Source: CAWJPY01 sp963844865 (GTDB lineage Bacteria > Acidobacteriota > Thermoanaerobaculia > Thermoanaerobaculales > Sulfomarinibacteraceae). Taken from it: a stretch of 64,000 nucleotides of DNA. Below are positions 7,742 to 16,213 of the stretch, in pieces. Location: the NCBI GenBank assembly GCA_963844865.1, contig CAWJPY010000014.1:1-64000 (forward strand). Direction: 5' to 3'. The notes under the pieces are model-generated. The model ran no database searches. It was not told the origin of the DNA and was given only the letters and a program-made list of their open reading frames with translations. Position numbers and translations under genes: made by a program. Position 1 is the first letter of the stretch. Every line of letters begins with the position of its first letter.

Positions 7742-8206
7742 GTGAAGATCCAAGACCTCATCGAGCCAGAGGACGTCTACCTGGACCTCGATGCGTCCGA
7801 GCTGCCGCAGGCCTTGGAGGCCGTGGCGGAGCACGTGGCTCAGCGCACCGGGTTGAAGGCGAGGTCCGTCGTGGACTGCCTGCTCGAGCGCGAGGCGTTG
7901 GGGTCGACGTCGGTGGGGGATGCCTTTGCCATCCCGCACTGCAAGATCGCCAACCTGCACGACATCAAGGTGTCCCTGGCGCGCTTCTCCGCGCCGGTAA
8001 ACTTCGTGCCCTCGGGCGAGGAGAAGGTGCGCTTCGTCTTCGTGGTCCTGTCCCCGCCCGACCAGCCGGCGGCCCACCTCAAGGTGCTCTCGCAGATCGC
8101 GCGCTTGCTGAAGCGCTCGGAGGTGCGTCGGCGACTGCTGGACGCAGGGAACGTCCAGGAGGTCCTCGACGTGCTGGACGAGGTGGCGCAAGCGGAGGGT
8201 CTGTGA
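7742..8206 (+). CDS. ptsN: PTS IIA-like nitrogen regulatory protein
   Basis: EIIA of the fructose/nitrogen type, 154 aa. The phosphorylatable histidine lies in the AIPHCKIANLHD motif at about residue 62-65. In PTS-Ntr it receives phosphate from HPr-like proteins and regulates potassium transport, kinases and other targets rather than sugar import. GTG start 7742 lies one base after the hpf stop, and hprK begins (GTG 8203) inside its last codons. No EIIB or EIIC partner is present, consistent with a regulatory role. Confidence 0.94.
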   Translation: MKIQDLIEPEDVYLDLDASELPQALEAVAEHVAQRTGLKARSVVDCLLEREALGSTSVGDAFAIPHCKIANLHDIKVSLARFSAPVNFVPSGEEKVRFVFVVLSPPDQPAAHLKVLSQIARLLKRSEVRRRLLDAGNVQEVLDVLDEVAQAEGL

Positions 8207-9195
8207 GCACGCCCCATGCCGTCCCCGTGAAGCGCCTGTTGACCGAGAAGCAGCTCGAGCACCTGAATCTGGAGGTGGTCGCCGGAGGCGCGGGGTTGGG
8301 CTCCAGGATCATCACCAATCCCAGGATCCAGAAGCCGGGCCTGGCGCTCGCCGGGTACCTGCCCTACGTCAAGCCGGGGCGGCTGCAGATCCTCGGGGAA
8401 TCGGAGTTCGCCTACCTCGGCACCCTGGAGGCGGCCGAGGCCCGCGCACGCCTGAATCGGGTGGTGGACCTCGAGGTGCCGGGGATCGTGTCCGCGAAGG
8501 GGCTGTGCCCCGACGATGCGGTGCTGCGGCGGTGCGAGGAGATGGGGGTGCCCTGTCTCGTGACCCATGCCTGGACCTCGGACCTCATCCAGGGCCTGTC
8601 GACGTTCCTGGAGGACGAGCTGGCGCCCCGCGTCCAGATGCACGGCGTGCTCCTGGACGTGTTCTCCCTGGGTACCCTGATCCTGGGCGATCCCGGCATC
8701 GGCAAGAGCGAGTGTGCCCTCGAGCTTGTCCACCGGGGGCATCGCCTGGTCGCGGACGACATCGTGGTGATCCGACGGATCCACGATCACCGCCTGCGCG
8801 GCGGCCCCCACGACCTGTTGGAGAACTACCTCGAGCTGCGCGGAGTGGGGATCATCGACGTGCGCAAGCACTTCGGGATGACGGCGACCTCGCCGGCGGT
8901 CCGGGTGTCCCTGGTGATCCGCCTGATGAAGCTCAGCCCGGGGGCCAAGGACCTGGAGCAGAAGTGGCGGGAACGCCTGATGGAGAACCCGAGCTGGGGA
9001 TCCAGCGAGGAGATCCTGGGCGTCGAGATCCCGAGCTACACCATGGTGGTGGCGCCGGGTCGTGACCTCGCGATCCTGGTGGAAACCGCGGTGCGCAAGT
9101 GCCTTCTCGCCCAGCGCGGGATCCAGGACGAGCGCACGTTCCTGGAGGCGATCAACTCCCTGGCCCAGGAGTCGAGCGAGGAGGGCGATGACTGA
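8203..9195 (+). CDS. hprK: HPr kinase/phosphorylase
   Basis: Bifunctional enzyme that phosphorylates HPr on Ser46 and removes the phosphate with inorganic phosphate. The N-terminal regulatory domain (residues 1-135) is followed by the P-loop catalytic domain with GDPGIGKSE near residue 163, the HprK signature region LVADDIVVI, and ELRGVGIIDVRKHFG. At 330 aa it is the usual length. The target Ser46 is present in the HPr encoded downstream. It overlaps ptsN by 4 nt and rapZ by 8 nt, indicating translational coupling. Confidence 0.96.
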   Translation: MSTPHAVPVKRLLTEKQLEHLNLEVVAGGAGLGSRIITNPRIQKPGLALAGYLPYVKPGRLQILGESEFAYLGTLEAAEARARLNRVVDLEVPGIVSAKGLCPDDAVLRRCEEMGVPCLVTHAWTSDLIQGLSTFLEDELAPRVQMHGVLLDVFSLGTLILGDPGIGKSECALELVHRGHRLVADDIVVIRRIHDHRLRGGPHDLLENYLELRGVGIIDVRKHFGMTATSPAVRVSLVIRLMKLSPGAKDLEQKWRERLMENPSWGSSEEILGVEIPSYTMVVAPGRDLAILVETAVRKCLLAQRGIQDERTFLEAINSLAQESSEEGDD

Positions 9196-10054
9196 GGATC
9201 GTTTCCGGGGGCCGTTCGTCATCACGGGACTCTCCGGCTCGGGCAAGAGCGTACTCAGCCGCAGCCTCGAAGACCTGGGGTATCTCTGCGTCGACAACAT
9301 CCCGCTGGAGCTCGTCCCGGAGCTGTTTGCCACGGCGGAGAACGATCTTCAACGTCTGGTGGTGGTTCTGGACGTCCGCGCCCGCGGCCTCAGGGAGAAG
9401 TTCCCCGAGGTGTTCCGCGAGCTCAGCAGGACCTGTCCCGCCCTCCGGGTGGTGTTCGTGGAGGCGTCGCCGGACGTCCTGCTCCGCCGCTTTTCCCTCA
9501 CCCGACGACCCCATCCCCTCCGCGATCGTAGCCTCGAGCAGGCCATCGCCGATGAAGAGGCCGCCATGGCCGGTCTGCGCGCCCTCGCCGACCTGGTCGT
9601 CGACACCACCAGCCTGTCGCCCCACGACCTGAAGCGGCAGATCCTCTCCCTGGCGGGGACTGCGGTGCACACGGAGCAGCTCGCCGTCGAGGTCCAGAGC
9701 TTCTCCTACCTGCAGGGAGTCCCTGCCACGGCGAGCCTGGTCTTCGACGTACGCTTCCTCCCCAATCCTTACTTCGAGAACGACCTGCGGGAGCTGCCGG
9801 GAGACGACCCGAGGGTGGCGGAGTGGCTGGATGCACATGGGGAGGTGGATGATGCGGTGGGGCGTCTGGTCGATCTTGTGGTCTACCTCCTGCCGCGCTA
9901 TGGTCATGAGCTCAAGAGCGATCTGATGATCGCCGTCGGGTGCACGGGAGGGCGACACCGCTCGGTGTACGTCGCGCAGCGCCTCGGCGAGGCGGTCGGC
10001 GCTGCCGGCTACGACGTGGTGGTCCACCACCGTGACAAAGAACGTTGGAGGTAA
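9188..10054 (+). CDS. rapZ: RNase adapter protein RapZ (YvcJ family nucleotide-binding protein)
   Basis: 288-aa P-loop protein with Walker A TGLSGSGKS near residue 14 and the characteristic LGYLCVDNIPLELVP. The C-terminal domain carries VSFSYLQG-like QSFSYLQGVP, DVRFLPNPYFENDLRELPGDD and IAVGCTGGRHRSVYV, all typical of the family. In E. coli RapZ binds the sRNAs GlmY/GlmZ and controls glucosamine-6-phosphate synthase; in other phyla it binds nucleotides or UDP-GlcNAc. The start ATG 9188 overlaps the end of hprK. Its place between hprK and PTS genes is conserved across phyla. Confidence 0.95.
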   Translation: MTEDRFRGPFVITGLSGSGKSVLSRSLEDLGYLCVDNIPLELVPELFATAENDLQRLVVVLDVRARGLREKFPEVFRELSRTCPALRVVFVEASPDVLLRRFSLTRRPHPLRDRSLEQAIADEEAAMAGLRALADLVVDTTSLSPHDLKRQILSLAGTAVHTEQLAVEVQSFSYLQGVPATASLVFDVRFLPNPYFENDLRELPGDDPRVAEWLDAHGEVDDAVGRLVDLVVYLLPRYGHELKSDLMIAVGCTGGRHRSVYVAQRLGEAVGAAGYDVVVHHRDKERWR

Positions 10055-10059
10055 GGGAC

Positions 10060-10479
10060 ATGGTCTCCGTGCTGGTGCTCACCCACGGCAACCTGGCGGT
10101 GGAGCTCCTGGATGCCGCCCGTACCATCGATCCACACCTGGGAGGGGAGACGGACGCGATCGCGCTGCCCTGGGACGTGGACTCGGAGGATGCGACCAAG
10201 ACCCTGAAGGACCGCCTGCGCCAGCTCGACCAGGGTGGGGGCGTTCTGGTGCTGACCGACATGTTCGGTGGGACCGCCACCAACCTCGCCCTGCAGTTCC
10301 TCGAGCCGGACCGGATCGAGATCGTGACCGGCGTCAACCTGCCGATGCTGATCAAGCTGGGATCCCTGCGAAGCCAGGATCTGCCCCTGCATGAGCTGGC
10401 GGTCCGCCTCACCTCCGCCGGGCAGAAGAGCATCAGGGTGGCCAGCGAGTTCCTTCGCTCCAAGCGGCAGGGGGTGTGA
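10060..10479 (+). CDS. PTS EIIA, mannose (EIIA-Man) family
   Basis: 139-aa EIIA-Man/ManX-like domain. The active histidine is in VLTHGNLAVELL at about residue 9, and the fold hallmark VLVLTDMFGGTATNLAL follows near residue 65. No EIIB, EIIC or EIID is nearby, so it is likely a phosphorylation sensor rather than part of a permease. The start ATG 10060 has GGAGG 8 nt upstream; TTG 10045 is an in-frame alternative. It overlaps the rapZ end region within the operon. Confidence 0.9.
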   Translation: MVSVLVLTHGNLAVELLDAARTIDPHLGGETDAIALPWDVDSEDATKTLKDRLRQLDQGGGVLVLTDMFGGTATNLALQFLEPDRIEIVTGVNLPMLIKLGSLRSQDLPLHELAVRLTSAGQKSIRVASEFLRSKRQGV

Positions 10480-10490
10480 CCGACACCGGC

Positions 10491-10496
10491 TACAAT
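10491..10496 (+). promoter_or_regulatory. Possible -10 element before ptsH
   Basis: TACAAT in the 96-nt gap between EIIA and ptsH, the only sizeable gap in the PTS run. No convincing -35 is spaced 16-18 nt upstream. It could allow separate expression of HPr and EI. Confidence 0.3.
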
Positions 10497-10575
10497 GGCG
10501 AGGCCCACGGGGAGCGGGCCGAGGACCCCGGCTCCCGTCATCCTGGAGCGTGATCGGTGCCAGTAGGAGTCGCTG

Positions 10576-10845
10576 ATGATGCGGACGCAGGTGGAAATCA
10601 GCAATCGTCTCGGGCTTCATGCCCGGGCTGCGGCCAAGGTGGTTCATGCCGCCAACAGCTTCCGGTCGGAGATCTTCATCGGCACCGACGACGAAGAGGT
10701 CAACGCCAAGTCCATCCTCGGCCTCCTGACACTCGCCGCCACCAAGGGCACACCGCTGAACGTGCGGGCGGAAGGCGATGACGAGGAGGAGGCCCTGGCG
10801 GCCATCGTCAGACTGTTCGAAAACCGGTTCGGGGAAGGGGAGTGA
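10576..10845 (+). CDS. ptsH: Phosphocarrier protein HPr
   Basis: 89-aa HPr carrying both regulatory sites at canonical numbering: catalytic His15 in NRLGLHARAAAK, and Ser46 in NAKSILGLLTL, the substrate of HPr kinase. Phosphate flows from EI to His15 and on to EIIA proteins. The presence of both sites plus hprK shows dual control, as in Firmicutes and several Gram-negative phyla. ptsI starts with a GTG that overlaps the ptsH stop by 4 nt. Confidence 0.96.
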   Translation: MMRTQVEISNRLGLHARAAAKVVHAANSFRSEIFIGTDDEEVNAKSILGLLTLAATKGTPLNVRAEGDDEEEALAAIVRLFENRFGEGE

Positions 10846-12608
10846 GCCACAACTTCCTGACCGGGATGGGGGTGAGCCCCGGGATCGCCATCGGCGAGCC
10901 GGTGATCCACGAGACCCTTCCCATCTCCACGGTGCGCATCCCGATCCCCCCCGACGAGGTCGAAGAGGAGGTGGAGCGCTTTCGGGAGGCCGTGTCCGCC
11001 GCCGTGGAACGCATTCGTGACCACCAACGGCGCGCTTCACAACAGATGGGGCAGGAGTACGCCGGCATCTTCGAGGCCCACCAGCTCATCGCCTCGGATC
11101 CCTCCCTGGTGGAACCGGTGGAGGGGATCATCCGCAACCAGCAGGTCAACGCGGAGTGGGCACTCGATCAGGTGGTGGGCACGCTCGTGGCCCGGTTCGA
11201 GGAGCTGCCCGACGAGGCCCTGTCAGACCGCAAGCTGGACGTGATCGACGTTGCCAACCAGATCCTCAGCACCCTTCACGGCATCGATCTGGAGCAGCTC
11301 GAGAAGCTGGATCGCCCGGTGATCCTCGTCGCCGACGATCTGCCGCCATCCACGACGGTGCAGCTACCCCTGGACAAGATCCTCGGGTTCGCACTCGAGA
11401 TGGGCGGGCCCACCGCGCACACCACGATCATCGCCCGCTCCCTCGGCATTCCTGTCATCGTGGGTGCCCACGGGATCTGTCAGCGCGCCCGCCACGCCCA
11501 CAACATCGCCCTGGATGCCTTCGAGGGCCGGGTGATCTTCGACCCCAACCCGGCAGAGGTCGCCGAGTACCGCTCCCGCCAGCGCGAATACCACGAACAG
11601 CAGTCCCACCTCCTGTCCATGCGGGTCGCTCCGACGATCACCCGGGACGGGCGCGAGCTCTATCTCCTGGCGAACATCGATCTTCCCAACGAGGTCCAGG
11701 CGGCGATGGCCTGGAACGTGTCCGGGATCGGCCTCTACCGCTCCGAGTTCCTGTACATGAAGATGAGCCCGGCACTGCCCAGCGAAGAGGACCACCTCGC
11801 GGTCTACCGCGACATCGTGGCGACCATGGGCCTCGGGCCGACCACCATCCGCACCTTCGACCTGGGGGGGAAGAAGCTGGCGCGGGAGGTCATCGGGGGC
11901 ATGGAGCCGAACCCGGTCCTGGGGCTGCGTGGTATCAGGCTCTGCTTCTCCAAGCCCGAGTTCTTCATCACCCAGCTGCGGGCCCTGCTGCGGCTGGCCG
12001 GGGAGTTCCCGGCGGGCCGGGTCCGCATCATGTTCCCCCTCATCTCTGGTGTCGAGGAGTTCCGCACCGCCCGCCTGCTGGTCCAACAGCAGCGTGCGGA
12101 CCTCCGCCGCACCGGTCACCAGGTCCCCGACGACATCCCCCTCGGCGCCATGGTGGAGGTGCCCTCCTCGGCGATCATGGCCCGGGAGCTGGCGCGGGAG
12201 GTGGACTTCCTGTCCATCGGGACCAACGACCTGATCCAGTACACGCTGGCTGTGGATCGGTCCAACGAACGGGTCGCCTCCCTCTACCAGCCCACGAGCC
12301 CTGCTGTCCTGCGCCTCATTGCACAGGTCGTGGAGGCCGGACGGGAGGAGGGGACCGAGGTGGGGATGTGCGGCGAGATGGCCGCGGACCCACTGATGGT
12401 GCCGGTGCTCCTGGGCCTCGGGCTCACCCGCTTCAGCATGAACCCGCAGGCGGTGCCGGTGGTGCGTGCCCTGCTCCGGCAGCTCTCCTATCGCGAGTCG
12501 GTCCACATGGCGCGGCAGGCGCTGCAGATGGTGACCGCGCGCCAGGTTCGGGAGTACCTGCTGGAGCGTCTCGCCCTGTCCCTCACCAAGATCAAGATTC
12601 GGGTGTAG
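10842..12608 (+). CDS. ptsI: PTS enzyme I (phosphoenolpyruvate-protein phosphotransferase)
   Basis: 588-aa EI that autophosphorylates from PEP and passes phosphate to HPr. The phospho-histidine is in GGPTAHTTIIARSLGIP at about residue 190. The PEP-binding barrel has GIGLYRSEFLYM, RTFDLGGKK, NPVLGLRGIRL and the catalytic cysteine in EVGMCGEMAADP. It has no fused GAF or HPr domain, so it is the plain EI rather than EI-Ntr. It closes the phosphorelay gene run, and a cupin gene starts 33 nt later. Confidence 0.96.
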   Translation: MSHNFLTGMGVSPGIAIGEPVIHETLPISTVRIPIPPDEVEEEVERFREAVSAAVERIRDHQRRASQQMGQEYAGIFEAHQLIASDPSLVEPVEGIIRNQQVNAEWALDQVVGTLVARFEELPDEALSDRKLDVIDVANQILSTLHGIDLEQLEKLDRPVILVADDLPPSTTVQLPLDKILGFALEMGGPTAHTTIIARSLGIPVIVGAHGICQRARHAHNIALDAFEGRVIFDPNPAEVAEYRSRQREYHEQQSHLLSMRVAPTITRDGRELYLLANIDLPNEVQAAMAWNVSGIGLYRSEFLYMKMSPALPSEEDHLAVYRDIVATMGLGPTTIRTFDLGGKKLAREVIGGMEPNPVLGLRGIRLCFSKPEFFITQLRALLRLAGEFPAGRVRIMFPLISGVEEFRTARLLVQQQRADLRRTGHQVPDDIPLGAMVEVPSSAIMARELAREVDFLSIGTNDLIQYTLAVDRSNERVASLYQPTSPAVLRLIAQVVEAGREEGTEVGMCGEMAADPLMVPVLLGLGLTRFSMNPQAVPVVRALLRQLSYRESVHMARQALQMVTARQVREYLLERLALSLTKIKIRV

Positions 12609-12641
12609 CCCGGAGTGACGTCCCGGGACAAGGAGCGCACC

Positions 12642-13013
12642 ATGGCTGCTCGCGAGCCGCGATTCGTGGACAAACCCTGGGGACACGAGGAGATCTTCGC
12701 CGAGACCGCGCGGTACGTGGGGAAGATCCTCTTCATCCGCGCCGGAGAGGCGTTGAGCCTGCAGTATCACGAGCGCAAGGAGGAGACGCTGCGCGTCCTC
12801 GATGGCAGCCTCCGACTCCTCACGGGGCTCCAGGTGTCGACACTGGAGTCCGAGGATCTGGGACCCGGGGAGGTGTTTCACATCGCACCCGGCGTGATCC
12901 ACCGCATGTCCGCGCTCACCGACTGTCGGCTGCTGGAGGTGTCCACCCCCGAGCTCGACGATGTCGTCCGGCTGGAGGATCGGTACGGGCGAACCGGGAC
13001 CAACCGCGCCTGA
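12642..13013 (+). CDS. Cupin-domain protein, type II mannose-6-phosphate isomerase-like
   Basis: Small single-domain cupin of 123 aa. PWGHEEIFAET opens as in type II phosphomannose isomerases; metal-ligand motifs LQYHERKEETLRVLDG and VFHIAPGVIHRMSA are intact. It may isomerise or bind a sugar phosphate, but a catalytic role is not proven from sequence. The start ATG 12642 is preceded by AAGGAG at good spacing; an in-frame GTG at 12615 is less likely. Location after ptsI suggests a link to sugar-phosphate metabolism. Confidence 0.8.
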   Translation: MAAREPRFVDKPWGHEEIFAETARYVGKILFIRAGEALSLQYHERKEETLRVLDGSLRLLTGLQVSTLESEDLGPGEVFHIAPGVIHRMSALTDCRLLEVSTPELDDVVRLEDRYGRTGTNRA

Positions 13014-13201
13014 TCCATCCCATGCGGGCGAGAACGTGGCTCCCGGCCGCTGGCACGGTGGGGCACCGGCGGTCTGCGCGTGGTCCTGCGCCCACCGCGT
13101 CGGGCGGCCTCCCCGGACTTTTGCACAACCATCACACTCCGAGCGGTCCCATGTGCCGTACACTGGGAGGAGAGGACCGAGGTCCCGGGGAGGGACACGA
13201 G

Positions 13202-13933
13202 ATGGCACAGACTTCCCGTTGCATGCTCTGGCTGGCCGTGGGCGTCTTCCTTGCCGGGACGTGGGCGACGGCGGACGAACGGGCCACCCCCACGCCGGCC
13301 CCGACGGCGACGCCCTCTGCGCGGCCGACTTCAATCGTCATCACCAACGAGACCCTGGGTGCGTACTCCGGTCGCGGCCACATCACCGAGGTCTCCACCA
13401 AGACCGCGACGCCCGGAGCTGCCCCACACACCGGAAAGCGCGATCTGTCCATGCCCTTCCGGTTGGAGGATGACAAGGGGGTCGCACCCGCACCCCCGCC
13501 CGGCACCAGCAGACGCGCGAACGACGAGGCGGCTCGAGACGAGGCGGAGCAGCGCCAGTACTGGCGCGGCCTGTACGAGAAGCAGCTCGAGCTCCTGAGC
13601 TCCATCCAGGAGCAGGTCGACGGCCTCGATCGCGAGATCCCCGCGCTCTGGCGCGACTTCTACGCCCGGGACGACCCCATGTATCGGGACGGCGTCATCA
13701 AGCCCAAGCTGGACGAGGCGTTGAGTCGGAGACAGCGGCTGGAAGAGCGTCTCGCCGAGGAGGAGCAACGACTGCCTCAGATCCTGGAGCGCGCCCGCCG
13801 TGCGGGCTCGAGCCCCGGTTGGTTCCGAGGTCTCGGACGACCCACACCGTCCCCGGAAGGGACCCCTCGAAACGAGAGTGTGAAGCCCGAGGACCTCGGC
13901 GGCGTGCAGGTCGTGGAGCCTGACCGGAGCTGA
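13202..13933 (+). CDS. Secreted coiled-coil protein of unknown function
   Basis: 243-aa protein with an N-terminal signal peptide (MAQTSRCMLWLAVGVFLAGTWA then cleavage near ATA), a Thr/Pro-rich low-complexity segment (residues 28-45), and a Glu/Arg-rich region (about 110-200) likely to form a coiled coil with RRQRLEERLAEEEQRLPQILERAR. The C-terminus is Pro/Ser rich. I do not recognise the family. It is preceded by GGGGAGGGACACG, a good ribosome site, and it stands alone, with gaps of 188 and 166 nt either side. Confidence 0.75.
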   Translation: MAQTSRCMLWLAVGVFLAGTWATADERATPTPAPTATPSARPTSIVITNETLGAYSGRGHITEVSTKTATPGAAPHTGKRDLSMPFRLEDDKGVAPAPPPGTSRRANDEAARDEAEQRQYWRGLYEKQLELLSSIQEQVDGLDREIPALWRDFYARDDPMYRDGVIKPKLDEALSRRQRLEERLAEEEQRLPQILERARRAGSSPGWFRGLGRPTPSPEGTPRNESVKPEDLGGVQVVEPDRS

Positions 13934-14070
13934 CCTCCGGCTGCCAGGTCTCCCGGGATTCGTGAGACCAGGCGGTGGTGGACGGCAGCAGCGGCGACGG
14001 CGCCGCGCATCCGATACGTACGGTGGTGCCGCGTGCGATCCGCCCGCCGAGGCGTGGAAGGGCGTCGCGG

Positions 14071-14076
14071 TATAAT
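14071..14076 (+). promoter_or_regulatory. -10 element of miaB
   Basis: Perfect TATAAT 23 nt upstream of the miaB ATG, in GC-rich surroundings; no good -35 at 16-18 nt. A purine-rich AGGA near 14097 serves as the ribosome site. Confidence 0.45.
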
Positions 14077-14099
14077 GCCTCCTCGAGTGAGATGCAGGA

Positions 14100-15452
14100 A
14101 TGAGATCTTATTTCATAGAAACCTGGGGTTGCCAGATGAACCGGCACGACAGCGAGCGCCTGGAGGGCGCGCTGCGCCGCTTCGGTCTCGAACCCGCACC
14201 GAACCCTGCGGGCGCGGACCTCGTGCTCCTCAACACCTGCTCGGTGCGCGAAAAGCCGGTGCACAAGATCGTGAGCCGGATCGGGCACCTCGGCGCCGGA
14301 CCCGGTCCACGCCCGCTCATCGGCGTGTGCGGATGCGTCGCACAGCAGGAAGGGGAGGCCCTCCTCGCCACCTCTCCGGCGGTCGCGTTCGTGCTCGGGC
14401 CGGGGTGCATCCCTCTCGTCGGCGAGGCACTCGACGCCGTCGCCCGGGGTGAGCGCCCGGTGCTCACCGGCTTCGACCGGGCTCAGACTGACGACCCCGG
14501 CTCGGTCGCCCGCCGCTCCCCCGTCCGCGGCATGGTCACCGTCATCGAAGGCTGTGACGAGTACTGCACCTACTGCGTGGTTCCCTACACCAGGGGGAGG
14601 CAGCGGAGCCGACCGCTGGCCGCCGTCCTGGACGAGGTCCGCGCGTTGGCGGCGGAAGGTGTGCGAGAGGTCGAGCTCCTCGGGCAGACGATCAACAGCT
14701 ACCGCTGCCCGGAGAGCGGAGCGGACCTGGCGGAACTCCTGCACGCAGCGGCTTCCGAACCTGCCCTCGACAGGGTGCGTTTCATCACCTCCCACCCCCG
14801 GCATTTCAGTGAACGTCTCATAAAGACAATAGCCTCTAAGGATGCTATCGCAAAATACTTGCATCTCCCGTTCCAGGCTGGGTCGAACCGGATCCTGGCT
14901 CGGATGCATCGCCGGTACACCCGGGAGGAGTACCTCGACCTCGTGGCGCGAGTCCGCTCGGCGATCCCGACGATCACGCTCTCCACAGATGTGATCGTGG
15001 GCTTCCCGGGGGAACGTGAGGAGGATGTGGAGCTGACCCTCGACCTCCTCGAGGAGGTCCGTTTCGGCCAGGTGTTCGCGTTCGCGTTCTCGCCCCGTCC
15101 GCGCACGCCGGCCGCCCGCTATCCCGAGCAGGTCCCCAGCGCGGTCGCCGCCGACCGCCTCCAGCGCGTCCTGGCGCTCGCCGACCGCATCACCGGAGAG
15201 GAGAACGCCCGCCTGGTGGGGACCGAAGTCCGTGTGCTCATCGACGCCGAGAGCCGCCGCAGCTCCCAGGAGTGGCAGGGGAGGGGAGAGGACAACCGAG
15301 TCGTGAACTTCCCCAAGACCGGGGCGGAAGCCATCGGGGACCTCGTGTCCGTGCGCATCCTGGCCGCCGGGCCCCACTCCCTGCGCGGCACGATGGTGGG
15401 CGGATCACGTCGTCTCCCCGTCCTTGAGTCGGCGGTGTCGTTCGCGCCTTGA
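14100..15452 (+). CDS. miaB: tRNA-2-methylthio-N6-dimethylallyladenosine synthase
   Basis: Radical SAM methylthiotransferase that adds the methylthio group to i6A37 of tRNAs. The N-terminal UPF0004 domain has TWGCQMNRHDSERL, NTCSVREKP and GVCGCVAQQEG, whose three cysteines hold the auxiliary 4Fe-4S cluster. The radical SAM motif is CDEYCTYCVVPY at about residue 152, and a C-terminal TRAM domain follows (about 385-450). The length of 450 aa is normal. A 50-nt patch around 14817-14870 uses A/T-rich, rare codons, unlike the rest of the gene. A perfect TATAAT lies 23 nt upstream. Confidence 0.95.
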   Translation: MRSYFIETWGCQMNRHDSERLEGALRRFGLEPAPNPAGADLVLLNTCSVREKPVHKIVSRIGHLGAGPGPRPLIGVCGCVAQQEGEALLATSPAVAFVLGPGCIPLVGEALDAVARGERPVLTGFDRAQTDDPGSVARRSPVRGMVTVIEGCDEYCTYCVVPYTRGRQRSRPLAAVLDEVRALAAEGVREVELLGQTINSYRCPESGADLAELLHAAASEPALDRVRFITSHPRHFSERLIKTIASKDAIAKYLHLPFQAGSNRILARMHRRYTREEYLDLVARVRSAIPTITLSTDVIVGFPGEREEDVELTLDLLEEVRFGQVFAFAFSPRPRTPAARYPEQVPSAVAADRLQRVLALADRITGEENARLVGTEVRVLIDAESRRSSQEWQGRGEDNRVVNFPKTGAEAIGDLVSVRILAAGPHSLRGTMVGGSRRLPVLESAVSFAP

Positions 15453-15484
15453 CAAGGGCTCCCCGGTCCCGCACATTGGTATCC

Positions 15485-15985
15485 ATGACCGTCCCACCCA
15501 CCTCCGACCCCCCGGTCAAGATGACCGTGCGCGCGCTGGTCATGGACCCAGTCTCCAACATGCCGGTGGTGATCCTCGAGCAGGCCGAGCAGAACGCCTA
15601 TCTCCCCATCTGGATCGGCGTGTGCGAGGCCAACTCCATCGCGCTCCAGCTGGAGGGCGTGACCACTCCGCGGCCCATGACCCACGACCTCATCCGGTCC
15701 CTCATCACGGCCATGGGGTACACCGTGGACCACATCCTCATCCACAGCCTCACGGAAAGCGTCTTCCTGGCCTCCATCCGTCTCACCGGTGACAACGGCG
15801 AGGTCCGGAACGTCGACTCCCGTCCCTCCGACGCCCTCGCCATTGCCCTCCGCACCCAGGCGGATGTGCTCGTCGCGCGGAACGTGCTCGAGCAGGCCCT
15901 GGTGGCCGAGAGCTCCCAGGAGGAGGCCATCAAGATGATCCTCGAGCGACTGCGCCCCGAAGACCTCGGCGACTACGAGATGTAG
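15485..15985 (+). CDS. Bifunctional nuclease (BFN, DUF151) domain protein
   Basis: 166-aa protein whose core (residues 10-150) is a BFN/DUF151 domain: VRALVMDPVSNMPVVILEQ, LPIWIGVCEANSIALQLEG, RPMTHDLIRS and VDSRPSDALAIALR. Plant members have RNase/DNase activity; bacterial roles are uncertain. The start ATG 15485 fits the domain. TTGACA at 15449-15454 lies 30 nt upstream and may be a -35, although the -10 is poor. It sits between miaB and parA with gaps on both sides, so it is probably monocistronic. Confidence 0.88.
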   Translation: MTVPPTSDPPVKMTVRALVMDPVSNMPVVILEQAEQNAYLPIWIGVCEANSIALQLEGVTTPRPMTHDLIRSLITAMGYTVDHILIHSLTESVFLASIRLTGDNGEVRNVDSRPSDALAIALRTQADVLVARNVLEQALVAESSQEEAIKMILERLRPEDLGDYEM

Positions 15986-16151
15986 CCGTTGCCTCTGTCA
16001 GCGAGCGCACTCTCCCCGGAGGACCTCACCATCGACCCGGCGGCTGTGGCCTCGGTCATCTCCGCCCTTCCAGCACCCAGCTGGGGCTCGTTGATGACCA
16101 CGACCCGATGGCGGGTCGGCGTGCGACCGGTTCGCGCGTGACCCCCGTCCG

Positions 16152-16181
16152 TTGACACCCTCTCGGGCGCACCCCTATAGT
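16152..16181 (+). promoter_or_regulatory. Promoter of parAB
   Basis: TTGACA (16152-16157), an 18-nt spacer and TATAGT (16176-16181), the best sigma-70 match in the window. The transcript would start about 25 nt before the parA ATG. Confidence 0.7.
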
Positions 16182-16213
16182 GAACGCGCCACCACTGCGG
16201 AGGCCGAGCACGC

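Noticed and set aside
11156..13933. Open frame spanning ptsI, the cupin and the secreted protein
   Set aside because: Only the last 243 codons (from 13202) look like a protein; the rest is the +1 shadow of ptsI and the cupin gene.
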